A stretch of DNA of 64,000 bases from Nitratireductor sp. (lineage in GTDB: Bacteria; Pseudomonadota; Alphaproteobacteria; Rhizobiales; Rhizobiaceae): assembly GCA_020637805.1 (NCBI GenBank), contig JACKJU010000009.1, positions 62,001-126,000 on the forward strand, given 5' to 3'. The notes under the pieces are model-generated. The model made no database searches. It was not told the origin of the DNA and saw nothing but the letters and a program-made list of their open reading frames with translations. The position numbers and the translations under genes were made by a program. Positions 34,537 through 43,114 of the stretch are shown here, piece by piece; within the stretch, counting starts at the first letter, position 1, and each line of letters opens with the position of its first letter.

Positions 34537-35960
34537 TCGGCAGGCCCCCCGGATTCAACTGGGCCGTGGGAACGGCTCTCGATGATGAAGACGTGCAGTC
34601 CAAGCCGCCGTTTCGCCGTTGCGTAGAGGATGCCGGCCTCGAAAAGCATCGCTGCAGCCGTGGCGATCGCAGCACCGTTCAGCCCGTATACCGGGATCAG
34701 GGTCATGTTGAGGAGCAGATTGATCACGAGAGAGCTTGCATAGACCACCGCGCATGCGTTCTGCTCACCGGACATGGTCAAGACGCTCTCGGCCGGCCCC
34801 ACAGAGGCCCTGGCCACAACGCCCAGAGCCAGTATCCAGATGACGCTTTCGCCAGCCTCGAAGCTCGAACCGAACATGAGAAGGAAGTACTTGCCGAGAA
34901 CGGCCATTACAGCAGCCATCACCAGTGTCGGCCAGAAGGTCCATCGCACCGTTTCCTGGATGAACGCTACATACCGCTCCTGGTCTCCGGCGCTCAGATA
35001 GGCGGAGAACCGGTGCGCGGCGGCTGCCTTGACGGCGAAGTACACGAAATGGGCGAGCGCCATGGTCTTGGCCGCTGCAAAGTAGACGGCAACATCTTCC
35101 GGCGTCAGGTAATGCGAGACCATGAGGATGTCGACATTGGTCAGGAGATTGTAGAATCCCTCGATGAGAAAGATCGGCGCAGTTATCGCAAGCCAGTGCA
35201 TCGGCCGGTAGGCACGAGGGCCCGGCGGCACCTCGGATTTGAGACGGCCGCGCAGAAAACCGAACTGGACAAGTGTCACGAGCCAGGTCGCGACGATGGC
35301 GGAAGTCATTGCCGTTGTCGCGTCAGCCTCGAAGCCGAGCAGTACGGCAATGCCCATCGCGGCGATGATGGCAAGCGGCCTTATGATGAAGGTTGGCCCC
35401 AGTGCAAGGCCCGGCCAGTTGTGTGCCCGGGCAATGCCGTCCAACACCTCCTGGAGGGCGATCATCGGCAGGCAGGCAAGAGCCAGCACGATCGGCAGAA
35501 CGTAGTAGTTGGTTATCAGGCTGCCGAGCAGCCAGACCGTTACCGCTCCAAACCCTGCAAGCAGAGTCGAAAATGCGAGTGCCCATGTCAGTGAGCCGGT
35601 TATCGCACCACGCAGGTAATGGTCTTCCCCGGACGAGCGGTATTCCGAAATGAACCGGATGATCCCGGTCTGGAAACCAAGGCAGGCGAGGGCTCCAAGG
35701 ATGATGATGGCTACCCAGACGGCAACGAAAATTCCGTACTCGAAATCGCCCATCCAGCGGGCAAGCAGGACCTGGCTGAGATAGGCAATCGCCGCGCTTA
35801 GAACGCGTATGGCAAAGGCAAACAGGGCAACACGGCGGGAAATATCACTGTCGGATTTGCCGGAAACCGCGGAATCCAGGCGCGCAAGGTTCGGCGCCAG
35901 CCTGTCGTAAAGGCCGGACGGCAAGATGCGTTGCGCAAACCTGCTCGGCTGGAACTGCAA
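34533..35960 (-). CDS. Polysaccharide flippase (Wzx/MOP superfamily)
   Basis: 475 residues with about 12-14 membrane segments. It opens with RRVALFAFAIRVLSAAIAYL and QVLLARWMGDFEYGIFVAVW, the typical first-helix and loop pattern of polysaccharide-exporter flippases (PST/MOP). The start is a TTG at 35960 preceded by GGAG at eight bases; no ATG is available nearby. It probably flips lipid-linked sugar units across the inner membrane. No glycosyltransferases are adjacent, so this is an isolated pair with the GNAT gene. Confidence 0.82.
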   Translation of the reverse strand: MQFQPSRFAQRILPSGLYDRLAPNLARLDSAVSGKSDSDISRRVALFAFAIRVLSAAIAYLSQVLLARWMGDFEYGIFVAVWVAIIILGALACLGFQTGIIRFISEYRSSGEDHYLRGAITGSLTWALAFSTLLAGFGAVTVWLLGSLITNYYVLPIVLALACLPMIALQEVLDGIARAHNWPGLALGPTFIIRPLAIIAAMGIAVLLGFEADATTAMTSAIVATWLVTLVQFGFLRGRLKSEVPPGPRAYRPMHWLAITAPIFLIEGFYNLLTNVDILMVSHYLTPEDVAVYFAAAKTMALAHFVYFAVKAAAAHRFSAYLSAGDQERYVAFIQETVRWTFWPTLVMAAVMAVLGKYFLLMFGSSFEAGESVIWILALGVVARASVGPAESVLTMSGEQNACAVVYASSLVINLLLNMTLIPVYGLNGAAIATAAAMLFEAGILYATAKRRLGLHVFIIESRSHGPVESGGPAE

Positions 35961-36049
35961 TTTCGATACTCCAACATGTTTTCAGGATCTCTGCAGGCCT
36001 GTCGAAACGCCAAAGGCGGGCAGTCCTTGAAACAGGAAAATCAATACCA

Positions 36050-36071
36050 CATGCAGCAGCCCCCCTGCATG
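36050..36071. repeat. Inverted repeat upstream of the flippase gene
   Basis: CATGCAG and CTGCATG form a perfect 7-bp stem around CAGCCCCC. It lies 90 bases before the minus-strand flippase start and 56 bases past the DUF924 stop. There is no T run, so it could be an operator, a leader hairpin or a terminator core. Confidence 0.4.
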
Positions 36072-36126
36072 CTGAACCTGCTGGAAGGGTTAATTTCAAG
36101 ACTGCATTCGGGGAACGCCGGGACGG

Positions 36127-36675
36127 TTATCCCGAGAAGCCACCTTCTTCGAGAAATGCCTGTTCGGCGGGCGTCGTATGCCGCCCGAGAACCGGGTTCC
36201 GGTGTGGAAACCGCCCGAAGCGGACAATGATATCGCGGTGGATGATCGCGAATTTGAGGCCGCTTTCATTGCCGGTGCCATGTTGCAAAAGAAGGCTACG
36301 GTCTTGGCTGGCCAGAGATTCGTCATGCATGAAAGGCAGATAGAAGAACTGGTGGATCTCTTCGTCCACCTTGCGGTCATAGCCGCGTTCGATGGCCTCC
36401 CCGGCGATTGCAAGGGCCTGGGCATCCTGCGCAAAGGCCTTGGCGCTGTTGCGGAACATGTTCCGGGAGAACTGGTCGAGCACGAGTACTAGCGCGAGGC
36501 AGGAATCGGGACTGTCCTGCCACCTGGACAACTCACCTGCTGCGGCAGCCGCATGAAGCCCGGCAAACCGCCTGGTCATCGCAGCATCGAATTCATCGTC
36601 CTTCTGGTACCATTTCTCAGGGCCAGCTTCCTTCCAGAAAGCAAGGACCTCTTCATAGCTGGGCAGTTCGCTCAT
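36127..36675 (-). CDS. DUF924 family protein
   Basis: 182 residues from the ATG at 36675, which has GGAGGT six bases upstream (the closer ATG at 36681 has no spacing). The family patterns are EEVLAFWKEAGPEKWYQKD, LVLVLDQFSRNMFRNSA and IHQFFYLPFMHDESLASQD. DUF924 proteins are helical, TPR-like and of unknown function. It is a single gene between the flippase and tusA. Confidence 0.85.
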   Translation of the reverse strand: MSELPSYEEVLAFWKEAGPEKWYQKDDEFDAAMTRRFAGLHAAAAAGELSRWQDSPDSCLALVLVLDQFSRNMFRNSAKAFAQDAQALAIAGEAIERGYDRKVDEEIHQFFYLPFMHDESLASQDRSLLLQHGTGNESGLKFAIIHRDIIVRFGRFPHRNPVLGRHTTPAEQAFLEEGGFSG

Positions 36676-36823
36676 ACTCATACCTCCGATCCTTCGCCAG
36701 ATAGGGTGCTCTGCGCGAGGGTTCAATGCAATGGCACGGCATCCGCATGTGAAGGCTTGCCGTTGCGTGGCGGTTTAGACTATTGATCTGGAACAGGATT
36801 CAGGCCGGAAGTTCGATGCAAGA

Positions 36824-37057
36824 ATGCCAGTGAAAGAGCCAAGAGTACTTGATCTGCGAGGGCTGAAATGCCCGATGCCTGTATTGAAAAGCCGCAAGGC
36901 AATGCGCGCATTGTTGCCCGGCGAGGAAATCTGGGTTGAAACCACGGATCCGCTTGCGGCGATAGACATCCCCAATTTCTGCCGCACGGATGGCCATCTA
37001 CTTGTCGGGAGTGAATCCGGTGACGGCTTCCAGCGGTTCCTGATCGCCAAGGGATGA
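36824..37057 (+). CDS. tusA: TusA family sulfurtransferase
   Basis: 77 residues, full length for the family. The active-site Cys is in DLRGLKCPMPVLKSR (the CPxP motif), with SRKAMRALLPGEEIWVETTD following. TusA-like proteins relay sulfur as a persulfide for tRNA thiolation, molybdenum cofactor or other sulfur transfers. There are no tusBCDE or desulfurase genes beside it, so its partner is unknown. It lies alone, convergent with the CobW gene. Confidence 0.88.
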   Translation: MPVKEPRVLDLRGLKCPMPVLKSRKAMRALLPGEEIWVETTDPLAAIDIPNFCRTDGHLLVGSESGDGFQRFLIAKG

Positions 37058-37085
37058 GGTTCTCACAGCGAGGCCGATTTGGACC

Positions 37086-38129
37086 TCAATTGCCGAAACC
37101 CGGTATCGAAAGCGGATTTTGGGTCAGAGCCTGTCTGTCCGGCGTATCTGGAAGGGGCTGACCGGTAAAGCCGGCAAACAGCCGCTGGACGAAGGCCCCA
37201 TCCAGACCATCGAGAAAAACCACGATCCGCGTACCGCGTTCGCCGCCGGGCCATTCGCGAAGCTCGCCCGCACGCTCAAGACGGCGGCCGACCGCGTGCA
37301 GGACCACGGGTCTGTCATGCCCCTGAAGATCGGCAAGACCCTTGATCCGCAGGACGTGATCGCCATGAGCAGAAAGCAACAGATCGAGAAACATTTCCAT
37401 GGATTGCGGCGACACCGGCTCAGAGGCACGCAGCGTAACAGACGATATTCCGGCACTGTGCCGGTTGACGTCGTGTCCGTGGTGATGGTGATGGCCGTGA
37501 CCGCCATGTTCACTGCGCGGAGCTTGTGCCTTTGAGCCTGCAGCAAAACCCGACAGAAATTGCAGTGGCCCGCCGAGGAATTCGCCGCGTGTCAAAAGCA
37601 TCGCATGCGGTGCCTGCCGTGCCACCAATTCCCTTGCTTCGCGCACCTGCTCCTCGCTCGCCTGATCGAGCCGCGAGAGAATAATGCTGTCTGCGAGTTG
37701 CAGCTGTTTCTGCACCTCAACGGTTCTTTTGAACATCGCAGGTCCGTTTACCATATCGAAGACCGTGACAAGGCCGGCAAAGGAAATTGCACCCACCAGC
37801 GAAGGCGTTGCAATTATCGCCTGGATGACGGGCAGGGGATCAGCCAGCCCGGTGGTTTCGATCAATATCCGCTTCGGACTTCTGGCCGCGACTGTTTCCA
37901 GCGTATCGACAAGCTGGCCGCGAACCGTGCAGCACAGGCAGCCGTTCGACAGTTCGATTACGGAATCGTCACCGGTCTCGACAAACAGGTGATCGAGACC
38001 CACTTCGCCAAACTCGTTGATGATGATTGCGCTGTCCCTGAAATCTTGCTGTTGCAGCAGGGCATTGAGAAGCGTTGTCTTGCCACTACCAAGAAAGCCC
38101 GAGATTACGGTTACAGGGATCATCGCCAT
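37086..38129 (-). CDS. CobW/COG0523 family metal-chaperone GTPase
   Basis: 347 residues from ATG 38129 (38123 is also possible); the frame runs to 38468 but that part lies inside the carboxypeptidase gene. P-loop GFLGSGKTT at residues 10-18, the metal-binding CLCC near residue 63, LIETTGLADPLP and a histidine-rich run (GHGHHHHHGHD, about 205-222) before the CobW C-terminal domain. COG0523 GTPases deliver zinc or cobalt to client proteins. The His run suggests zinc or nickel. It starts 10 bases after the carboxypeptidase stop. Confidence 0.88.
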   Translation of the reverse strand: MAMIPVTVISGFLGSGKTTLLNALLQQQDFRDSAIIINEFGEVGLDHLFVETGDDSVIELSNGCLCCTVRGQLVDTLETVAARSPKRILIETTGLADPLPVIQAIIATPSLVGAISFAGLVTVFDMVNGPAMFKRTVEVQKQLQLADSIILSRLDQASEEQVREARELVARQAPHAMLLTRGEFLGGPLQFLSGFAAGSKAQAPRSEHGGHGHHHHHGHDVNRHSAGISSVTLRASEPVSPQSMEMFLDLLLSAHGDHVLRIKGLADLQGHDRPVVLHAVGRRLERAGELREWPGGERGTRIVVFLDGLDGAFVQRLFAGFTGQPLPDTPDRQALTQNPLSIPGFGN

Positions 38130-38139
38130 TTGCGTTGGC

Positions 38140-39363
38140 TCACTGCACGTGAACGGGGTTCGGTGTCGGAACGGCAATTCCGCCGCGCAGGCTGCCGGGA
38201 ATGATCGCGTCCCCGTCGACATTGACGATGACATAGTCAGGGCGTGGTTCGGGCACGGGTACCGCTCCGCCGGGAAGAAATGCGCGGGCCATCCAGGCAG
38301 GCGAGGGGTCGGCATCGATCCCGCCAAGCGAAACAGTAACGGGGTCGCGCGTGACCCGGCGTTCATGAAGGTGGGGCGATTTGAGGACTGCGGTCTCGGG
38401 CAGGGGATCGTAGCGGTTCTTGACGGCTTGCTCGGAGCAAACCCTTGATCGCTGGCTTTCAGGGCCAACCGGATTGCCGGTCCGCCGGAATTCGGAAAGC
38501 GGGGATCCTCCTGTCATGGAGAAACCCTCATCGAGCAGCTGCGCGGCCATGGTGGCGCGCTCACCCTGCGACATTGCCCCGAAGACGACCGCGACCAGTC
38601 TGCGGCCATTGCGCTCGGCGCTTGCAACCATGTTGTAGCCTGCCGCGCAGACGAAGCCGGTCTTCATGCCGGTAGCACCATCGAAACGCTCCAGGAGGAG
38701 GTTGTAGGAATATTCGACCTTGCCGCCCGCGCGGATGGACGGGGTCTCGAAAATCTTCCGGTACTGCGGGAATTCGTTCCAGACAGCAGCCGAGAGCGTT
38801 ACCATGTCGCGCGCACTGACATACTGGGCCGAATCATGCAGCCCGTTTGGATTGACGAAGTGCGTGTCTTCCATTCCCAGCCGCTTCGCGGCCGCGTTCA
38901 TGCGAGAGACGAATGCCTCCACTGAACCGGCTACCGATTCGCCCAGTGCGATGGCGACATCGTTGGCGCTCTTGACGAGCAGGATTGTAATCGCGGTATC
39001 GACTCGCAGCTGTTCCCCCGCCTTGTAGCCCATCCGGCTCGGAGGAACCCTGGTGGAACGCGGTGTCATCGTGACCGGAGATCCAAGCTGGATTTCACCG
39101 TCCGCTATTGCATGAAAGGTTACATAGGCGGTCATGAGCTTGGTGAGGGACGCCGGATGCCAGCGCTCGAAAGCGCGGTTTTCCTTGAGGACAACACGCG
39201 CATCGGCGTCTACCAGAATGTAGGGCAGATTTGGGAGTTCCTCTGCTCTGGCGCGCAGTGCGGAAAGCTGGATGGCGACCACCATGAGGAACAGGATCGC
39301 GATGCGCAGAAACATGGCGCCCGGCTTCTGGAACATAACGCGGTCACAAATCGAGCTTCTCAT
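38140..39363 (-). CDS. D-alanyl-D-alanine carboxypeptidase (PBP5/6-like)
   Basis: 407 residues from the ATG at 39363, with GGGAAGG upstream. A signal peptide (IAILFLMVVAIQLSALRARA) precedes the serine peptidase S11 domain: SLTKLM (SxxK), SANDVA (SxN) and MKTGFV (KTG) are all present. It trims the terminal D-Ala from murein pentapeptides in the periplasm. The Pro-rich C-terminal tail lacks an obvious amphipathic anchor. The stop lies 10 bases before the CobW gene, so the two may be co-transcribed. Confidence 0.9.
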   Translation of the reverse strand: MRSSICDRVMFQKPGAMFLRIAILFLMVVAIQLSALRARAEELPNLPYILVDADARVVLKENRAFERWHPASLTKLMTAYVTFHAIADGEIQLGSPVTMTPRSTRVPPSRMGYKAGEQLRVDTAITILLVKSANDVAIALGESVAGSVEAFVSRMNAAAKRLGMEDTHFVNPNGLHDSAQYVSARDMVTLSAAVWNEFPQYRKIFETPSIRAGGKVEYSYNLLLERFDGATGMKTGFVCAAGYNMVASAERNGRRLVAVVFGAMSQGERATMAAQLLDEGFSMTGGSPLSEFRRTGNPVGPESQRSRVCSEQAVKNRYDPLPETAVLKSPHLHERRVTRDPVTVSLGGIDADPSPAWMARAFLPGGAVPVPEPRPDYVIVNVDGDAIIPGSLRGGIAVPTPNPVHVQ

Positions 39364-39469
39364 GAACCTTCCCAGTGTATATTGATGGTGTCTCGGATCG
39401 TGCACTGCACAATCCACCTATGGCACTTACTGGCCCTTACGGGTGTTTGAAATCTTGGTAGAGGCGAAT

Positions 39470-40630
39470 ATGCCGGTAATCAACCGCATGGCGGAACTGC
39501 ATGACGAAATTACGGCCTGGCGGCACCATTACCACGCCAATCCGGAATTGCTGTACGATGTACACGAAACTGCTGCAGATGTGGCGCGCAAGCTGCATGC
39601 CTTCGGTTGCGACGAGGTGGTAACCGGAATCGGAAGGACCGGTGTCGTTGGCGTCATTCGCGGTTCGCGGCAGGGCGAACGGGTAATCGGACTGCGTGCC
39701 GACATGGATGCCTTGCCGATCGCGGAACAGACCGGCAAGCCCTATTCTTCGATGAATCCCGGAAAGATGCATGCCTGCGGTCATGACGGGCATACTTCCA
39801 TGCTGCTTGGTGCAGCGCGCTACCTGGCAGAAACACGGAACTTTGCGGGCACGGCAGTGGTCATCTTTCAGCCGGCGGAAGAGGGTGGCGCAGGCGGCAA
39901 GGCCATGTGCGATGATGGTCTGATGGAGCGTTTCGGTATCAGCGAAGTCTACGCCATTCACAACCTGCCCGGTTTGCCGGTTGGCGAGTTCGCGATCTGC
40001 GAAGGTCCGATCATGGCAGCCACGGACGAATTCAACATCACATTGCAGGGTGTTGGCGCACACGCAGCGATGCCCCACCAGGGCCGCGATTCCATCGTCG
40101 CGGGTGCGCAGCTTGTTTCGGCACTGCAGACCATTGCCTCGCGCGATGCCGATCCCCTGAAATCCATCGTGGTTTCGGTAACCCAGTTTCACGCGGGCTC
40201 TGCCCACAACATCATTCCGCGTACTGCCGAGATAAACGGGACCGTGCGCACGCTGGACGGCGAGATGCGCGTTCTTGGCGAGAAACGGCTCAGGGAAATC
40301 TGCGACGGGGTAGCCAGCACATACGGTATCGAAATCACCGTCGACTACCGGCACGGCTACCCGGTCACGGTCAACGATTCAGATGCCACACAGAAGGCAA
40401 TCGACGTTGCGAAGCTGGTTGCGGGTGAAGCACGGGTTCATCCGGCTTTTACGCCGATGATGGGGGGCGAGGATTTCGCCTACATGCTCGAAGAGAGGCC
40501 TGGTGCCTACATCTTTCTAGGCAATGGCGACAGCGCCAAACTGCATACGCCGGACTACGATTTCAACGACGATGCGATCCCGTTTGGGGCGTCCTATTTC
40601 GCCAAGCTTGTCGAGACGCAACTGGCGTAG
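39470..40630 (+). CDS. M20 family amidohydrolase (hippurate/N-acyl amino acid hydrolase)
   Basis: 386 residues from the ATG at 39470, with GAGG upstream (the frame opens at 39443). Metal-binding motifs are MHACGHDGHTSMLLGAA, EEGGAGGKAM, IHNLPG and the C-terminal MMGGEDFAYMLEERPGAY. The family hydrolyses N-acyl or amide bonds of amino acids such as hippurate or indole conjugates. The enzyme is cytosolic. It diverges from the carboxypeptidase gene, with 106 bases between. Its substrate cannot be told. Confidence 0.88.
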   Translation: MPVINRMAELHDEITAWRHHYHANPELLYDVHETAADVARKLHAFGCDEVVTGIGRTGVVGVIRGSRQGERVIGLRADMDALPIAEQTGKPYSSMNPGKMHACGHDGHTSMLLGAARYLAETRNFAGTAVVIFQPAEEGGAGGKAMCDDGLMERFGISEVYAIHNLPGLPVGEFAICEGPIMAATDEFNITLQGVGAHAAMPHQGRDSIVAGAQLVSALQTIASRDADPLKSIVVSVTQFHAGSAHNIIPRTAEINGTVRTLDGEMRVLGEKRLREICDGVASTYGIEITVDYRHGYPVTVNDSDATQKAIDVAKLVAGEARVHPAFTPMMGGEDFAYMLEERPGAYIFLGNGDSAKLHTPDYDFNDDAIPFGASYFAKLVETQLA

Positions 40631-40659
40631 GCCCTGCACCACGCACGATGCTCAAATGA

Positions 40660-40687
40660 AAAGGGCGGATCCGTGGACCCGCCCTTT
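40660..40687. terminator. Bidirectional terminator hairpin
   Basis: AAAGGGCGG and CCGCCCTTT form a perfect 9-bp stem with a 10-base loop between the convergent amidohydrolase and rpmF genes. It is flanked by short A and T runs on both sides, so it can serve as a terminator for each gene. Confidence 0.8.
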
Positions 40688-40709
40688 CAAATCAAATCAG
40701 AAAAGCCAA

Positions 40710-40895
40710 TCAGGCGTTTTCTTTCGGCTCCAGGATCTGGCGGCCGCGATACATGCCCGTTTTCAGGTCGATGTGGTGCGGACGGCGCAGTTCGCCGGAA
40801 TCCTTGTCCTCAACATAAGCCGGCTGTTTCAGCGCATCGGCCGAACGGCGCATGCCGCGTTTGGACGGGGTTACTTTTCTCTTAGGTACAGCCAT
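40710..40895 (-). CDS. rpmF: 50S ribosomal protein L32
   Basis: 61 residues, the standard length. MAVPKRKVTPSKRGMRRSAD is the classic L32 start, followed by PHHIDLKTGMYRGRQILEPK. It has no cysteine pairs, so this is the zinc-independent form common in alphaproteobacteria. The open frame extends to 41045, but the conserved MAVPKRK sets the start at 40895. The mtgA gene lies about 200 bases upstream, in the same direction. Confidence 0.97.
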   Translation of the reverse strand: MAVPKRKVTPSKRGMRRSADALKQPAYVEDKDSGELRRPHHIDLKTGMYRGRQILEPKENA

Positions 40896-41098
40896 TGTCT
40901 TAACTCCGGTCGGAATGGAGAATAACGAAAAAGGGCCCCGTGATCGGTTCCGGCAGAAGGCCTGAAACCCGCGAGCCCTTGAAAAAGCGTTCTCAAGGCG
41001 CGGCATATACAGGAATGTCCGGCCTTTGACCAGTCCCCCGGTCAATTATTTGCGGCTGACAACGTCCGGCGCGGTCACGCAGCCATCTTCCGGGCATT

Positions 41099-41959
41099 TC
41101 ACTCGAACAGGCATTTCACGTAGGCGCCGGATTTCCTGGCGCGCCTTTCCACAACGGAGGCCACGTTGCGCTGTGCGCGGGAGGGTTTGGCCGGGTTTCG
41201 TTCCTTGGGATTTGGCAAGGTGGCGGCCAGGAGCGCGGCCTGGCGCGCGTTCAGTTTCGCGGCCGGCCTGCCGAAATAGTGCTGGGCGGCGGCTTCCGCG
41301 CCGAACACGCCTTCATCCCATTCGGCGATGTTGAGGTAGATTTCCATGATCCGTTTCTTGGTGAGAACGAGATCGACATAGACTGCAAGGGGAATCTCCA
41401 GTGCCTTGCGAACGTAGGAACGGCCAGGCCAGAGAAAGAGGTTTTTCGTCAACTGCATCGTGATGGTGCTGGCGCCGCGTGTTTTCTCGCCGTCGAGCGC
41501 ATCGCCGATGACGTCGTTCAGGGCAGCCCAATCGATGCCGTCATGCATGCAGAACTGTCCGTCTTCGGAACTGAGAACCGATTGGGGCACATTGCGGCCC
41601 ATGTTTGCCAGGTCCGTCCATTGCCGTTCAACGCCCTGAAGCGTGACCCAACGGCCGAGCATGATGGTGGAGGGCGGATGAATGGCGGGGACGGCGTAGA
41701 GAAGCGTGAGGAGGAAAGGCAGCGCAATCACGAACAGCAATATCAGCATGGCACGCCGGACCCATCGGCGTGCGGAAAAGGTTCGCAGTGCCGCCGGCAC
41801 GGCCGCGTTTGCACTGCCGTCCGCCGGCGCGGAGGCGGAGCCAGCCTTTGCGGACTTGCCTGTGCGACTGCCACCTGCGGTTTTCCCGCTCTTCTTGCTG
41901 GTCGTTTTCCGTGCCAATCGCCTGTCCCGTCCGTTCGGGCCTTTGAGTGATAATCGCAA
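41099..41959 (-). CDS. mtgA: Monofunctional biosynthetic peptidoglycan glycosyltransferase
   Basis: 286 residues. A long basic, Ser/Ala/Lys-rich cytoplasmic tail (about 1-65) precedes one membrane helix (MLILLFVIALPFLLTLLYAV), then a GT51 domain with the catalytic Glu in SSEDGQFCMHDGID and the motifs RGASTITMQLTKNLFL and EIYLNIAEWDEGVFG. It polymerises lipid II into glycan strands. No ATG exists before residue 70, so the start is a TTG (41959 or further in) and is uncertain. It precedes rpmF on the same strand. Confidence 0.88.
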   Translation of the reverse strand: MRLSLKGPNGRDRRLARKTTSKKSGKTAGGSRTGKSAKAGSASAPADGSANAAVPAALRTFSARRWVRRAMLILLFVIALPFLLTLLYAVPAIHPPSTIMLGRWVTLQGVERQWTDLANMGRNVPQSVLSSEDGQFCMHDGIDWAALNDVIGDALDGEKTRGASTITMQLTKNLFLWPGRSYVRKALEIPLAVYVDLVLTKKRIMEIYLNIAEWDEGVFGAEAAAQHYFGRPAAKLNARQAALLAATLPNPKERNPAKPSRAQRNVASVVERRARKSGAYVKCLFE

Positions 41960-42083
41960 AGTATCTCAGGAGTTCCGCGGAAGGGAAACACCGAATGCGC
42001 CGGCAAAGTCAATCGGGCTTGCCCCTTGACCGGGCTGCCCCCCTCTGCAATCTGCATTTTCTAAGAAAACGGGGCGCGGGCAA

Positions 42084-42992
42084 GTGGACGAGCAATTCCG
42101 GAACAGGCTTTCAGAACACGCCGAGGCGGTGACGCGCTTCCTCGACAAGGCAATATCGCCGGACGAAATCCGGCAGGGTGAGATTTCGAGACCGGCGCAG
42201 CTCATTGCCGCCATGCGCTATGCCACGCTCAATGGAGGCAAGCGTTTGCGGCCCTTCGTTACCATCGAGAGTGCCGCACTGTTTGGCGTGAGCGAGGCTG
42301 CTGCGATGCCCACTGCAGCAGCGCTTGAATGCATCCATTGCTATTCGCTGGTGCATGATGACTTGCCCGCCATGGACGATGACGACCTGAGGCGCGGCAA
42401 GCCCACGGTACACCGCAAGTGGGACGAGGCAACTGCAATCCTGGCGGGCGACAGCCTGCTGACCTTCGCATTCGATCTGGTGACCGCTCCCTGTGACGGA
42501 GTTGACGAGACTGTACGCTGCAAACTGGCCAGCCATCTGGCACGTGCTGCGGGTCCCGGCGGCATGGCTGGTGGGCAGATGCTCGACCTTCAGGCAGAAG
42601 ACGGCGATCCGGGCATGAAAGAGGTCTTGACGCTGCAGTCCATGAAAACGGGTGCGCTGATCCGTTTTGCAGCAGAGGCAGGCGCGATACTGGGAAAGGC
42701 TTCTCCTGGGGAACAAGAGATACTCAGCCGCTATGGCAGGCTGGCTGGCCAGGCTTTTCAGCTTGCCGATGATATTCTGGATGTCACGGCGACTACCGAG
42801 CAGATGGGCAAGAAGACCGGCAAGGACGGCGAAGCGGGCAAGGGGACGCTTGTCTCTCTTCTGGGTCTTGATGAAGCCAGGCGGCGTCTCGACGGCCTCG
42901 TGGAAGAGGCAGTTGCCATCCTCGAACCCTTCGGCGACCGCTCGAATGTGCTGAAGGCAACGGCCAGGTTCTTCGCGGGGCGTGACAGCTAG
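42084..42992 (+). CDS. ispA: Polyprenyl (farnesyl/geranylgeranyl) diphosphate synthase
   Basis: 302 residues with a GTG start at 42084. The first Asp-rich motif is HDDLPAMDDDDLRRG, the second DDILD, with GGKRLRPFVT and KTGALIRFAAEAG at the usual places. The extra residues in the first motif and the length match bacterial farnesyl diphosphate synthases. It condenses DMAPP/GPP with IPP to make FPP for ubiquinone, bactoprenol and hopanoids. A dispersed repeat starts at its stop codon. Confidence 0.88.
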   Translation: MDEQFRNRLSEHAEAVTRFLDKAISPDEIRQGEISRPAQLIAAMRYATLNGGKRLRPFVTIESAALFGVSEAAAMPTAAALECIHCYSLVHDDLPAMDDDDLRRGKPTVHRKWDEATAILAGDSLLTFAFDLVTAPCDGVDETVRCKLASHLARAAGPGGMAGGQMLDLQAEDGDPGMKEVLTLQSMKTGALIRFAAEAGAILGKASPGEQEILSRYGRLAGQAFQLADDILDVTATTEQMGKKTGKDGEAGKGTLVSLLGLDEARRRLDGLVEEAVAILEPFGDRSNVLKATARFFAGRDS

Positions 42993-43066
42993 AGCAATCC
43001 CGATCTTGACGGACCCGGCGAAACCGGGATGTGGAAGTCAATCCGGTTGTTTGCCGAAACCTGCTA
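42991..43066 (+). repeat. Dispersed ~90-bp repeat, copy B
   Basis: It starts AGAGCAATCCCGATCTTGAC, overlaps the final bases of the ispA stop, has ATCCCG/CGGGAT arms and continues with CCGGTTGTTTGCCGA. It aligns with copies at 18990 and (inverted) 51614 and 51715, diverging after the TTTGC block. The arms carry compensating changes (ATTTCG/CGAAAT in copy A, ATCCCG/CGGGAT here), a sign that the folded form is conserved. Confidence 0.65.
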
Positions 43067-43114
43067 CTCAACAGACCCGGGAGCGGATCGGGCGGGCCCT
43101 GCGGCACTGGCAGA

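Noticed and set aside
38129..38468. A longer N-terminus for the CobW gene
   Set aside because: The extra 113 residues lie inside the carboxypeptidase coding region, and the P-loop follows directly after the ATG at 38129.
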